DNA of 64,000 bases from Azotobacter vinelandii CA (GTDB lineage: Bacteria > Pseudomonadota > Gammaproteobacteria > Pseudomonadales > Pseudomonadaceae), in assembly GCF_000380335.1 (NCBI RefSeq), contig NC_021149.1, positions 1,674,001 to 1,738,000 of the forward strand. The letters run 5' to 3'. Under the pieces are notes generated by a model, which worked only from the letters and a program-made list of their open reading frames with translations, was not told the origin of the DNA and did not search any database. Below, one piece after another: positions 1-10,024 of the stretch. Both the position numbers and the translations under genes were made by a program. Position 1 is the first letter of the stretch. Every line of letters begins with the position of its first letter.

Positions 1-106
1 GGGTCGAACGCTTGTCGCGCGAACGAAAGAACATGGATGATTCCCCACGCTTGGAAAGGGTCTGCGCTTCAGACAGGCAAAAAGCGCTTCTTGCACCGAT
101 GGTGGT

Positions 107-1778
<1,672 letters not shown>

Positions 1779-1815
1779 GAAAGGCGCGTTGCGCAGCATA
1801 TAGCGGTGCGCCGGC

Positions 1816-2526
1816 TCAGAACCGCTCGCGTTCGCCTAGGTAGCGCCATTGTCCCACCGGCAGCCCGGCCATCGCCAGGCGGCCGATGCGGATGCGCCGC
1901 AGGGCCAGCACTTCGAGCCCGAGGCTGCGGCACATGTGTTCGATCTGCCCGGCCTGCGGCGCCTTGAGGGCGAAGCGCAGGTGCCTTTCGCTCTGTCGGC
2001 TGACCTTGCACGGCGGCAGTGGTCGGCCCCGCTGGTCGAGACCGTGGCCGAGCCGGGCCAGACCGTCGGCGGCCGGCTCGCCGGCGATCTCGACGACGAA
2101 TTCCTGCTCTGGCGCGTCGCTTTCCTCGCCCAGTCGGCGCAGCACGCCGCGCTGCTGGCTGAACACTTGCAGGCCGCTGGCCGCGGGTTCCAGCGGCAAC
2201 AGTGCGGTGAGCCTGTGAAAGTGCCGGGAGAGCGGGCGCCGCGGGTCGCGGTCGCTTTCCGCGCGCGTCGCCGGGCCGAGGCGGGCGAGCGCCTGCTCGA
2301 GGGTTTCGCCGGCCGGCTTGTGCAGCAGCAGGGTCACCGGCTCGACCGGCGTGGCCACGGCATCCGGATGCAGGACGACTTCCTCGTCGCCGACCTTGAA
2401 CTGCGGCTCCTCGACGGCCCGTCCATCGACGCTGACCCAGCCGCCCTCGATATACAGCTCGGCCTCTCGGCGCGAGCAACGGTACAGCTCGATCAGGCGT
2501 TTGGAGAGGCGGATGGGTTCGGCCAT
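1816..2526 (-). CDS. S4-domain RNA pseudouridine synthase-like protein, altered active site
   Basis: 236 aa. Residues 5-50 form an S4 RNA-binding domain (RLSKRLIEL... CSRREAELYIEGGWVSVDG). The rest resembles the RsuA/RluB/RluF pseudouridine synthases, including the closing LxLRRIRIGRL strand. In active members the motif GRLDxxTSGLLL carries the catalytic Asp. Here the aligned stretch is LPLEPAASGLQVF, so the Asp position is Glu (about residue 113) and the GR pair is lost. Either a divergent enzyme or an RNA-binding protein that has lost catalysis. Start chosen at the first Met before the S4 domain. Confidence 0.75.
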   Translation of the reverse strand: MAEPIRLSKRLIELYRCSRREAELYIEGGWVSVDGRAVEEPQFKVGDEEVVLHPDAVATPVEPVTLLLHKPAGETLEQALARLGPATRAESDRDPRRPLSRHFHRLTALLPLEPAASGLQVFSQQRGVLRRLGEESDAPEQEFVVEIAGEPAADGLARLGHGLDQRGRPLPPCKVSRQSERHLRFALKAPQAGQIEHMCRSLGLEVLALRRIRIGRLAMAGLPVGQWRYLGERERF

Positions 2527-2682
2527 GGTGAAGGTACTCGGAAAGGGGCGCTCATTGTACCTGCTGGGGACGGCGGGATGTCCGGACCCGGTCCGGCGTT
2601 CCACCTGCAGGAACGGATCGCCGACAAGCTGTTCCTACAATAGATTCCGCTCCGCACCCTCATTCACGAAAGGAACTCGAAC

Positions 2683-3819
2683 ATGTTTCGTCTTTGCTTC
2701 TTCGCCCTGGTCTGCAGCTCCCTGCTGATTCCATCCGCCCTGGGGGCGCAGTACCCCAGCGAAAAGGGACCCGTGCAACTCGACCGGTTGGCCGGCGGTC
2801 TGGAGCATCCCTGGGCGCTGGCCTTTCTGCCGGATGGCCGGAGCATGCTGGTCACCGAGCGTCCCGGCCGCTTGCGGCTGTTCGCCGACGGACGCCTGTC
2901 CGAGCCGTTGGACGGGGTGCCCGAGGTCTTCGCCCGCGGGCAGGGCGGACTGCTCGACGTGGCGTTGTCGCCGGGGTTCACCGAGGACCGATTGGTCTAT
3001 CTGTCCTACGCCGAGGCCGGGGATGACGGCCAGGCCGGCACCAGCGTGGGGCGTGGCCGGCTGTCCGGGGACCTGCGCCGGCTGGAGGATTTCCAGGTGA
3101 TCTTCCGCCAGCAGCCGAAGCTCTCCACCGGCATCCACTTCGGTTCGCGGTTGGTGTTCGACCGCGACGGCCACCTGTTCGTCGCCCTCGGCGAGAACAA
3201 CCAGCGGCCGACCGCGCAGGACCTCGACAAGCTGCAGGGCAAGGTGGTGCGACTGTATCCGGACGGCCGCGTGCCGGAGGACAACCCTTTCGTCGACCGT
3301 CAGGGCGCGCGCCCGGAGATCTGGTCCTACGGCCACCGCAACCAGCAGGGCGCCGCGCTCAATCCCTGGACCGGCCAGCTCTGGACCCACGAGCACGGCC
3401 CGCGCGGCGGCGACGAGGTCAACATTCCGGAAGCCGGCAGGAACTACGGCTGGCCGCTGGCCACTCATGGCATCAACTATTCCTTCCTGCCGATTCCCGA
3501 AGCCCGCGGCAAGACTGTCGCAGGCACCGAACCGCCATATTACGTCTGGGAGAAATCGCCGGCGATCAGCGGCATGGCCTTCTACGACGCCGGGCGCTTT
3601 CCCGCCTGGCAGCACAGCCTGTTCATCGGCGCCCTGGTCGATCGCTGCGTGATCCGCCTGGAACTGGACGACGAGCGCATCGTCCACGAGGAGCGCCTGC
3701 TGGAAGATCTGGATACCCGCATCCGCGACGTCCGCCAGGGGCCGGACGGCTACCTCTACGTGCTGACCGACGAAGCCGACGGCAAGTTGCTGCGCCTCGG
3801 CCTGGCTGCTCGAGAGTAG
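2683..3819 (+). CDS. PQQ-dependent sugar dehydrogenase (Asd/YliI-like), secreted
   Basis: 378 aa with a clear signal peptide (residues 1-22, hydrophobic core ending SALGA). The body is a glucose/sorbosone-dehydrogenase beta-propeller. Motifs seen are EHPWALAFLPDG, GIHFGSRLVF, the YGHRNQQG segment with the general-base His region, and HGPRGGDEVN, which lines the PQQ/calcium site in soluble aldose sugar dehydrogenases. Predicted periplasmic oxidation of aldoses with pyrroloquinoline quinone. The start has a GAAAGGA ribosome-binding site. The next gene starts within 40 nt, so the two are probably co-transcribed. Confidence 0.85.
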   Translation: MFRLCFFALVCSSLLIPSALGAQYPSEKGPVQLDRLAGGLEHPWALAFLPDGRSMLVTERPGRLRLFADGRLSEPLDGVPEVFARGQGGLLDVALSPGFTEDRLVYLSYAEAGDDGQAGTSVGRGRLSGDLRRLEDFQVIFRQQPKLSTGIHFGSRLVFDRDGHLFVALGENNQRPTAQDLDKLQGKVVRLYPDGRVPEDNPFVDRQGARPEIWSYGHRNQQGAALNPWTGQLWTHEHGPRGGDEVNIPEAGRNYGWPLATHGINYSFLPIPEARGKTVAGTEPPYYVWEKSPAISGMAFYDAGRFPAWQHSLFIGALVDRCVIRLELDDERIVHEERLLEDLDTRIRDVRQGPDGYLYVLTDEADGKLLRLGLAARE

Positions 3820-3854
3820 GTAGAATGCCGGCCCCGGCAAGCAAGGTATTCAAG

Positions 3855-4694
3855 ATGGCACTCATCGGACGGTTCAACTCCCTGCAGGTGGTCAAGCACA
3901 CTGATTTCGGCCTCTATCTCGACGACGGCGAGGACGGCGAAATCCTTCTGCCCCGGCGTTATGTGCCCAGGGACCGGCCGAGCGAGGTCGGCGACCGGCT
4001 CGACGTCTTCGTCTACCTGGACAGCGACGACCGGCTCATCGCCACCACCCTGCGGCCGAAGATCCAGGTCGGTGGCTTCGCCAGCCTCAAGGTGGTGCAG
4101 ATCGACCGCGTCGGCCTGTTCCTCGACTGGGGCCTGCCCAAGGACCTGCTGCTGCCCCATTCCGAAGAGAAACGCCCGCTGCAGGTCGGCGATCACTGCG
4201 TGGTCCACGCCTACCTCGACGCGCGCACCCGGCGCATCGTCGCCACCGCCCGGCTCGACCGCTATCTGGACCGGACTCCGCCCGACTACCGGCCCGGCCA
4301 GGCCGTCGAGCTGCTGGTGGTCGAGCAGACCCCGCTGGGCTTCAAGGCGATCGTCGAAGGCCGGCACTGGGGGCTGATCCACAGGAACGAGCTGTTCAAG
4401 CCCGTTCGCCCCGGCATGCGCGAACGGGGCTACATCAGGGACGTGCGCGCCGACGGCAGGATCGGCCTGACACTGCAACCGGCCGGCCAGGCCGCTCGCG
4501 ACGAACTGGCCGAACGCATCCTCGCGCGGCTGGACGAGGAGGGCGGCACGCTGCCCTTCGGCGACAAGACCCCGCCGGAACGCATCGCCCAACTGTTCGG
4601 CGTCAGCAAGGGCACCTTCAAGAAGGCCATCGGCGGCCTCTACAAGCAGGGCCTGATCGTCATCCATGACGACCGCATCGAACGCAGCCGATGA
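3855..4694 (+). CDS. CvfB-like S1 RNA-binding protein
   Basis: 279 aa from the ATG at 3855. An in-frame ATG at 3825 would add 10 residues; the later start is preferred because the conserved MALIGRFNSL segment begins there. It contains three S1-like OB folds (residues about 5-65, 70-135 and 145-210) and a C-terminal winged-helix segment (RIAQLFGVSKGTFKKAIGGL). This is the layout of CvfB/YitL, RNA-binding proteins linked to virulence-factor expression in Gram-positives. Its role in Pseudomonads is not established. It probably shares a transcript with the sugar dehydrogenase upstream. Confidence 0.8.
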   Translation: MALIGRFNSLQVVKHTDFGLYLDDGEDGEILLPRRYVPRDRPSEVGDRLDVFVYLDSDDRLIATTLRPKIQVGGFASLKVVQIDRVGLFLDWGLPKDLLLPHSEEKRPLQVGDHCVVHAYLDARTRRIVATARLDRYLDRTPPDYRPGQAVELLVVEQTPLGFKAIVEGRHWGLIHRNELFKPVRPGMRERGYIRDVRADGRIGLTLQPAGQAARDELAERILARLDEEGGTLPFGDKTPPERIAQLFGVSKGTFKKAIGGLYKQGLIVIHDDRIERSR

Positions 4695-4787
4695 CCAAGT
4701 GTCCGCAACTGCCTGATACACGGAAAAAAGTTATCGCTCGGGGGTTGAGCTGAGGCGGCCGAATTTGAATAATGTGCGGCGTTTTCC

Positions 4788-4863
4788 GCCGGTGTAGCTC
4801 AGTCGGTAGAGCGGCTCATTCGTAATGAGAAGGTCGAGGGTTCGATTCCTTTCACCGGCACCA
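4788..4863 (+). tRNA. tRNA-Thr(CGT)
   Basis: Cloverleaf read by eye. The acceptor GCCGGTG (4788-4794) pairs with CACCGGC (4853-4859). The D stem is GCTC/GAGC, the anticodon loop TTCGTAA holds CGT at 4821-4823, and the T loop is TTCGATT. The discriminator A is at 4860 and an encoded CCA at 4861-4863. The top anticodon-stem pair (4814/4830) is a G-A mismatch. The 3' end is the attachment site of the island that follows. Confidence 0.95.
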
Positions 4864-4905
4864 GAAACCACGGGGCTTGCAGCAATGCAGGCCCTTTTTC
4901 ATTTT
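4841..4905 (+). repeat. attL: direct repeat within tRNA-Thr 3' end and terminator
   Basis: Starts in the T arm of tRNA-Thr and runs through CCA and the terminator hairpin. It matches 17436-17499 in nearly all positions over about 65 nt. Differences are an A/G, a C/T, one missing G and a few bases after CCAG. Confidence 0.8.
4873..4899 (+). terminator. Rho-independent terminator after tRNA-Thr
   Basis: The stem GGGCTTGCA (4873-4881) pairs with TGCAGGCCC (4886-4894) with one G-T wobble. The loop is GCAA and five T follow. A second copy of the same hairpin lies at the other end of the island (about 17468-17493), so it is part of the duplicated attachment region. Confidence 0.8.
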
Positions 4906-4951
4906 TGGTTGGGCTAATGCCGGGCTAATGCCAAAGCAGGGACGGTGCTGC

Positions 4952-5506
4952 TCAACACCGGCGCAGCCGCTCCAGTTGCGCGGCGATTGCGGCGAAGGCT
5001 TGGCGCTCAGCCTCCCGTAGCTGCTCGATCTTCCGGGCGAAGGTCCGCCAGTGCATGCCCTTGGGCTTGGGGATCAGATCGACAGGGGTCAGCTCATTGC
5101 AGCCCAGGGCGCGGCGCAGCTTCCAATGGCGGTTGTGTGGCCTGTCGCCCTTGCTGGCTTGCTGGGCAGCGTAGTTCAGGCTCAGGCAGTGGCGGCACGC
5201 GGTCACCTCGCCAATGCTCAGCTTGGCCATGCGGCGGCCACAGGAGGGGCAGAGGAACCACGGACGTTCGCCGCCCAGGTGGCAAGGCGTCCACTCGATA
5301 GCGGCGCGGTACTCTCGCGGCTCTCCCGCCACTCGATAGCTCAGGCGCAGGCGTTCGGCGCCTTCCATGTGAATGCTAATGTTGGCGTCCGGTCCCCATT
5401 GCCACAGAAAAGCGCGCCCCGGCGCCAGCAGCCCGTGACGGTTCAGCGCGTTGATATCCAAGAGTCGGTAATTTTCAACCGTCCCGTGCTCCTTCGGTCT
5501 GCTCAT
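4952..5506 (-). CDS. Hypothetical protein with zinc ribbon, at island left end
   Basis: 184 aa. The C-terminal half carries a clear zinc ribbon, CPSCGRRM then CRHCLSLNY, followed by basic helices (RHWKLRRALG) and a charged tail that may be a coiled coil. The N-terminal half (LLDINALNRHGLL) is not recognised. Start: the ATG at 5506 has GAGG about 12 nt upstream; the longer in-frame ATG at 5560 lies in an AT-rich intergenic stretch. I recall proteins of this look beside integrases in Pseudomonas islands, but no integrase is present here. Function unknown; DNA binding is a guess. Confidence 0.65.
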   Translation of the reverse strand: MSRPKEHGTVENYRLLDINALNRHGLLAPGRAFLWQWGPDANISIHMEGAERLRLSYRVAGEPREYRAAIEWTPCHLGGERPWFLCPSCGRRMAKLSIGEVTACRHCLSLNYAAQQASKGDRPHNRHWKLRRALGCNELTPVDLIPKPKGMHWRTFARKIEQLREAERQAFAAIAAQLERLRRC

Positions 5507-5815
5507 AATTTTCGAACCTCGATAATTTGGAAAATGGAAATACCGGGTGCTTGAGAGCATGCGGAGCGGCGGGAAGGAGATTAGGTGCGAAATTGCGTCT
5601 CACTTGATCATCTATTTGCGTTCGACCTGACCAGCATCAAGGCCTCCCTATGCAATGCACCTGATGACAATGGCATCACCAGAGTTACAGTCGCACGTAA
5701 AGGCACTAAAGGACACTGTGCTACCGACGATGACCGGTAGAGATCGACTCCCTATGGTACGCGCCTCAATTTATAGGTACTTTGATGTTTCGCCTGATAG
5801 GACGGCTACCAACCT
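5507..5815. other. Divergent intergenic region, AT-richer, with possible small ORFs
   Basis: Separates the zinc-ribbon gene (minus) from the DUF4238 gene (plus) and must hold both promoters. It contains the 51-codon GTG-start frame listed separately, and a second short frame from 5655 that overlaps the DUF4238 start. I see no convincing operator. Confidence 0.4.
5585..5740 (+). CDS. Possible small ORF with a strong ribosome-binding site
   Basis: 51 codons starting GTG at 5585. A good AAGGAG box lies 6 nt upstream, which is unusual for a random frame in this region. The peptide (starting RNCVSLDHLFAF) matches nothing I know. It may be a real small gene, a leader peptide for the DUF4238 gene, or the remnant of a frameshifted gene. 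Confidence 0.3.
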   Translation: MRNCVSLDHLFAFDLTSIKASLCNAPDDNGITRVTVARKGTKGHCATDDDR

Positions 5816-6853
5816 ATGGACAAGTTCGAAAAGCTGAGATCGAAGCCCCATCTCAATGGCCCAAAGCGGCAGCACTTTGTCCCGAAATTCTATTTAGAGG
5901 GATTTACCTCGGATGGGCTACTTGCCGTCTTTGATCGGGTTAGTGGTGAGATCAGGAAACAGCAGCCGCAGAACACAGCGGTTGTCGGTCACCTCTACAC
6001 ATTTGAGGACCACCAAGACCGCAAGCGGTTTGATTTAGAGGTACTTTTCAGCTACATTGAGGAAGAGGCGGCTCCTATCTTGAAGTCACTCGTGCAGGGC
6101 GACCGCATAAGCCCCAAGGACCGCGAGTCCTTTGCGCTCTTTCTCGGCCTTGCGGCAGTACGGACACCAGCTGCCATTGCTGAGGCGAGCAGCGTTTATG
6201 CGGGATTTGAGAAAGCTCGGTCTCGACTGATGTTGACGGACGAGCATAGGGTCCTTGAACTCCTCAAGAAAATGAACGGTCCTGACGCGGATGAGGTGTT
6301 GTTGAGAAAGGAGGCCCACGCTATAACGACGATGGCTCTCGAGGAGTCCTATGACATCGTCGTAGACCCGGGATATGCCCTTCAGCGTTCGCTGAACGTC
6401 TGGAGCACCGTGGCCAAAGAACTGTGGAGTCGGGACTGGATGGTCCTACATGCGCCTGGCGAAGGCCAGAGTTTCCTGACATCAGACTCACCAGTCGTGT
6501 TGACATCGGGATCGGCTGCAACTCGACATCTTCCAATCGGGTACGGCTCTAGCCATGCGCAGATCTTGTTTTCCTTAACATCGAAGTATGCGCTCGTAGC
6601 AAGTGGATCATTGGGGCGAACAGGCCGAGCAGACATCAAAGTCGATGCGCTTCGCCGGTTCAACATGACTATTGCCCAGGATTGCCATCGGTACGTCATG
6701 GGAGGTAATGCAGCTCTGGTGGAAAACATCACCACTGAACTCGGCCTCGCGGGCACTGAGTGGCGGCCTAAGTCGCGCGTCGAGATTGGACGTCGCATAA
6801 AGGCCGACGGTACCGTCTCTATTGGGGCTTATGTTAAGCGCATGGGGACTTAG
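5816..6853 (+). CDS. DUF4238 domain-containing protein
   Basis: 345 aa. The N-terminus has the DUF4238 signature HFVPKFYLEGFTSDG, then VFDRVSGEIRK and a helical region (EVLFSYIEEEAAPILKSL). DUF4238 proteins are of unknown biochemical function and are often found as cargo of mobile elements. The start ATG at 5816 lacks a strong ribosome-binding site. Base composition is clearly lower in G/C than the surrounding chromosome, so it was probably acquired separately as satellite cargo. A role in phage defence is possible from position alone, not shown. Confidence 0.75.
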   Translation: MDKFEKLRSKPHLNGPKRQHFVPKFYLEGFTSDGLLAVFDRVSGEIRKQQPQNTAVVGHLYTFEDHQDRKRFDLEVLFSYIEEEAAPILKSLVQGDRISPKDRESFALFLGLAAVRTPAAIAEASSVYAGFEKARSRLMLTDEHRVLELLKKMNGPDADEVLLRKEAHAITTMALEESYDIVVDPGYALQRSLNVWSTVAKELWSRDWMVLHAPGEGQSFLTSDSPVVLTSGSAATRHLPIGYGSSHAQILFSLTSKYALVASGSLGRTGRADIKVDALRRFNMTIAQDCHRYVMGGNAALVENITTELGLAGTEWRPKSRVEIGRRIKADGTVSIGAYVKRMGT

Positions 6854-7036
6854 TGGCACCCGGTGCGACGAGGAACAGCAGCGGCGGGTTGATTGCTGCC
6901 TTTGAGAGCCATTGTCGGTGCTGGAGTTGACGCACCAGCTCAGCCTGAAAGGCAGGACTGGTCAAGTCGAGTGCAAATGACTGGTCAGTGGCAATACAAG
7001 CAGATGGTCAAGTCCGTGCAATTCGCAGGGTTAAGA

Positions 7037-7169
7037 AAACGAAACATCGAAACAACCCGCGCCAGCCGTGGGCTGTAGCGTTTTTCAAAGCGAAACAGCC
7101 GCCCCTCGTGTTTCGCTTTGAAAATGGCTGGAAGCCGCGCCGTCCGTGGCTTGTTTCGATGTTTCGTTT
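7037..7169. repeat. 133-nt imperfect palindrome at end of helicase operon
   Basis: Outer arms of 19 nt are perfect inverted repeats (7037-7055 and 7151-7169, core GAAACATCGAAACAA). The inner arms TTTTCAAAGCGAAAC (7082-7096) and GTTTCGCTTTGAAAA (7110-7124) are also perfect. The segments between are only partly complementary. The right arm ends at the stop codon of the DUF3631 gene. It could be a terminator, a replication or packaging site, or two inverted copies of a short repeat. It occupies most of the 315-nt gene-free stretch 6854-7168. Confidence 0.75.
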
Positions 7170-8884
7170 CAAGAGGGGGGAACGGGCGCCGCGTATCTCT
7201 CCCACGCCTCTACGAACTGGTCCCGGCGGAAACCTTTCTTCGTCGCGGCGCCGATGCGGACTTGTCCAGACGTGATTCCGTACTCGCTGAGTTTTTTCGC
7301 TAGCTGGTTCCGTCTCATGGCGGTACCTCGATTCCAGGTCGCCCACGGCCGTTCCTCCTCCCGGATCAGCTCACCGAGCAACGTTTCCCCGAAGATAGCC
7401 AGCCCGCCCAGCCTGTCGAACACGTCGCGAATGTCAGCCAGCAGTTCGGCGCCGATGGTCGGCGTCTCTTCCTCCAGCCCATGAAGTGCGACGGCGGCAT
7501 GGCGCGCCCTGAGCGGCCAGCCTCCGCCGGCGGCTTCCGCGATGGCCAGCAGCGGCTCCCAACAGTCGTTCGCCCGGTCGTTCAGCCCCTCGATGATGGC
7601 GGGCCTTGCGGCGGCCACGGTGGCGGCGTTGTCCTCTGCCCAGCGTGCGACCCGCTGGCGCAGGTCAGCCCATAGGGCTGGGTCGGAGTGGCGCAGGCGC
7701 TCGGCGCTCTCGCCGGGCTTCTTGCGGCGCAGGCGCAGGGGGATGCTCCGGTCGGCCAGGGTGTCGGCGATCTTGCTGATACCACACAGCGCCTTTGCGC
7801 CCCATACGTTGAACTTGGTGGGCGTGTGATCGTCGCCAACGCAGCGGACAACAAAGGCGCTGTCACGGGTGAAGCCGGCATTGATGATCCCGCGCGCCTC
7901 CTCGTTGTCGTTCAGGAAGGCGTCCACCTCGTCGATCAGCAGCGCCGGCGACCACAGCTCAATGGAGCGGAACAGCGCCGCCGTGGCGATGTCCGCGACT
8001 TGCATCGGTCGATAGGCCAGCTTGCCCAGGACGGACAGCATGACGGTCTTGCCGCATCGCTTCTCCGGGGCGGTGATATTGGCGATGGGCGCTACCTGTA
8101 CTTCGTCCAACAGCCAAGTGAATACGGCCCACAGGGCGGCGCTGTCTATCGTCTCCTTGTTGGCGATGACGAACCGCCCGATGGCCGTGGCGATGTCGGT
8201 CAGCAGCTCGGCGCCGTTCACGGGCTCCGGCCAGGGGGCATCCTCGGTGAATATGGATTTGTCGCCGATCTCCTCCTCCTCGCTGCGCGACCAGCAAGCG
8301 CGGTCGAACTCCGACATTTGTACGGCTCGCGACTCCTTCACGGCTCGGCGCAGCCGGGCGAACTCGGCGCGATCCGTGCGCTTGATGATTTGCAATGCCG
8401 CGATGATGCCCGGTGCGAAGATAGCGCCCGCGTCCGCGCATAGAGTGTTGACGGCGTGCCGGACCTCTTCCAGGGGGGCGGCGACGGGTGTGGCTTCCTG
8501 CATTACGACTTCCCCGGTGGGCTGCTCGCTGGCACCGGGCGGCAGATCAGGCTTGCCAGCGAACGCCTTGGCCGGATCGGCGCCAGCAGTGCGGGGCTGT
8601 GGGTCCAGCGCGCGAACGTCGTGCCAAGTTTTGTCGGCGCAGCTGTTGTGCTTGCAATCGAAGCTCAGGGCGCCGTTGTCGAGCTGGAAGATAGCGGCCT
8701 CGCCGAAGCCGTGCTCTTCGTTGAACGGGCAATACTCAAGCCGGTATCGGTCGGCGTCGTTGTGCCGGTCCTGCTTGTAATCGATGCCCAGGCGCTCAAG
8801 GAAGGGCGGCAGGTCGAAGCGTGGGCCGGTGCCGACGCCAGTGCTGCGGGCGGCTGGCGCTGGAGTGGGTGGCAAGATATCCAT
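7169..8884 (-). CDS. DUF3631 domain protein, probable satellite replication helicase
   Basis: 571 aa. The N-terminal 100 residues hold a Cys/His-bearing segment (CPFNEEHG, CKHNSCADKTWHD) like the zinc-binding or primase-associated domains of phage replication proteins. A P-loop follows at about residue 275 (APEKRCGKT), then Walker B ALLIDEVDAFL and a sensor region. The C-terminal 180 residues are DUF3631. Proteins of this build are replication proteins of satellites and integrative elements; helicase activity is inferred. It is the last gene of a run of overlapping minus-strand genes (10794 to 7169) and overlaps the gene before it by 89 nt. Confidence 0.8.
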   Translation of the reverse strand: MDILPPTPAPAARSTGVGTGPRFDLPPFLERLGIDYKQDRHNDADRYRLEYCPFNEEHGFGEAAIFQLDNGALSFDCKHNSCADKTWHDVRALDPQPRTAGADPAKAFAGKPDLPPGASEQPTGEVVMQEATPVAAPLEEVRHAVNTLCADAGAIFAPGIIAALQIIKRTDRAEFARLRRAVKESRAVQMSEFDRACWSRSEEEEIGDKSIFTEDAPWPEPVNGAELLTDIATAIGRFVIANKETIDSAALWAVFTWLLDEVQVAPIANITAPEKRCGKTVMLSVLGKLAYRPMQVADIATAALFRSIELWSPALLIDEVDAFLNDNEEARGIINAGFTRDSAFVVRCVGDDHTPTKFNVWGAKALCGISKIADTLADRSIPLRLRRKKPGESAERLRHSDPALWADLRQRVARWAEDNAATVAAARPAIIEGLNDRANDCWEPLLAIAEAAGGGWPLRARHAAVALHGLEEETPTIGAELLADIRDVFDRLGGLAIFGETLLGELIREEERPWATWNRGTAMRRNQLAKKLSEYGITSGQVRIGAATKKGFRRDQFVEAWERYAAPVPPS

Positions 8885-9248
8885 GGCACACCCCCTCTGC
8901 TGTTGCAGCTATGGGCTCTTCAGCGGGGTGGTTCGGCAAGGTGGCAGCGGGCGGCGTAGCCGTGTCGTCCGTTTCAGTGGGCAGAGAGGCGGCCAGCGAC
9001 GGCAGCAGGATGGCGCGAAAGTGCTGCTCGATGCGCATCAGAAAACCGTCGACTACCGGCTGACGGGTGCTGCCTGGCAAATTGTATTGGAGTGCCTCCA
9101 GGTGCTCGGGTAGCGATAGCGGGCCAGGGGTCGCCATCCAGCGTTCGGCGGCGTGCGCGCCGAAAGTCACGACCTCCTGAAAGCGGGCATCGTGTCGGGT
9201 GGGCATGGGCTGCTGGCCATAGGCAGCGGGAACGATGGCTTTACTCAT
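8796..9248 (-). CDS. Hypothetical satellite protein
   Basis: 150 aa, no family recognised. The N-terminal 90 residues look folded (FQEVVTFGAHAAERW, LEALQYNLPG, GFLMRIEQHFRAILLP). The last 60 are low in complexity and rich in Pro, Thr and Ala, and are encoded where the gene overlaps the DUF3631 gene. The start overlaps the end of the upstream gene by 8 nt, as in the rest of the operon. Translation is probably coupled along the operon. Confidence 0.6.
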   Translation of the reverse strand: MSKAIVPAAYGQQPMPTRHDARFQEVVTFGAHAAERWMATPGPLSLPEHLEALQYNLPGSTRQPVVDGFLMRIEQHFRAILLPSLAASLPTETDDTATPPAATLPNHPAEEPIAATAEGVCHGYLATHSSASRPQHWRRHRPTLRPAALP

Positions 9249-9522
9249 TCCGGCGGCCCTCCCGCATGGCAGCCAACCTGGCCGCTTCCAGCAGGTCGCA
9301 GGCGTCCTTGAGCATCAGGTAGGCCGCTTCGGCGATATTGGAAAAGTCATGGGCGTCGGTACGAGAGGGATTCATGCTGGCCATGGAGTTCAGCAGGTTC
9401 TTGACCACATAAAGGCGGTGCTCCGCGCACTCTTCGAGCACGGCAAACGGCTGGCTTGCATCGATCAGCAAAGCGGCGGCATCTTTGCTGGGGCTGCTGG
9501 TCAGGGGGCGATAGTTACTCAT
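9241..9522 (-). CDS. Hypothetical small helical protein
   Basis: 93 aa. Predicted mostly helical: a segment with EECAEHRLYVVKNLLNSM and a second with NIAEAAYLMLKDACDLLEAARL, which resembles small phage-type helix-bundle proteins. No motif allows a function. It overlaps the upstream gene by 4 nt (ATGA) and the downstream gene by 8 nt, so it belongs to the helicase operon. Confidence 0.6.
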   Translation of the reverse strand: MSNYRPLTSSPSKDAAALLIDASQPFAVLEECAEHRLYVVKNLLNSMASMNPSRTDAHDFSNIAEAAYLMLKDACDLLEAARLAAMREGRRNE

Positions 9523-9782
9523 GGCACACCCCCCGTCGTGTCGGCCGGCAGCAGGCAGCGCAGCAGCACCAGCGGCACCCCGTCGATATCGATGGCGCCA
9601 CGACGCTCGGCATCGGCCACGGCGGCGCATAGCTCGGCCATCGCCGCCGGGCTTTCGTTCAGGTGCTCCAGGGCTTGCAATGCATCGGCCAGCGATCCAC
9701 GGGAAAGGCGGCACGAAGGCGCAGCGGAGCAGCGTTGCGCATCGGCGAGCAGGCCGGCGAGGGCCTTGATGATGTGGCTCAT
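9519..9782 (-). CDS. Hypothetical small protein
   Basis: 87 aa. Leu/Ala-rich helices (DALQALEHLNESPAAMAEL) precede a short strand segment (GVPLVLLRCLLP). Not recognised. ATGA overlaps join it to both neighbours, which is the main evidence that the frame is real. Confidence 0.55.
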   Translation of the reverse strand: MSHIIKALAGLLADAQRCSAAPSCRLSRGSLADALQALEHLNESPAAMAELCAAVADAERRGAIDIDGVPLVLLRCLLPADTTGGVP

Positions 9783-10024
9783 GCCTCACCCCCTTTGCCG
9801 TCGTCGAGGGCTTTGAGGTCGGCGAGGGCATCGTTCAGGCAATGCGCCAGCTCGGTGATGGCCTCTTTGCTCAGGCTCAGGGACATGGGGCCGATTCCGA
9901 GACTGAATCGCCCGCCACGGCGCCCGGTGTAGGCGAAAGCGCTGGAGGCATTGCCATCCAGGTCGCCGCTCGCCATGTAGGCCGCGCCTTCGGGGGCGGT
10001 GCGCTTGTCCAGGTAGTTACGCAT
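9779..10024 (-). CDS. Hypothetical small protein
   Basis: 81 aa. The middle is Gly/Ser-rich (FAYTGRRGGRFSLGIG) and the end is a helix (KEAITELAHCLNDALADLKAL). It resembles no family I know. It overlaps the genes on either side by 8 and 4 nt within the helicase operon. Confidence 0.55.
   Translation of the reverse strand: MRNYLDKRTAPEGAAYMASGDLDGNASSAFAYTGRRGGRFSLGIGPMSLSLSKEAITELAHCLNDALADLKALDDGKGGEA

Noticed and set aside
5655-5837. 60-codon frame before the DUF4238 gene
   Set aside because: Overlaps the DUF4238 start and has no good ribosome-binding site or recognisable similarity.
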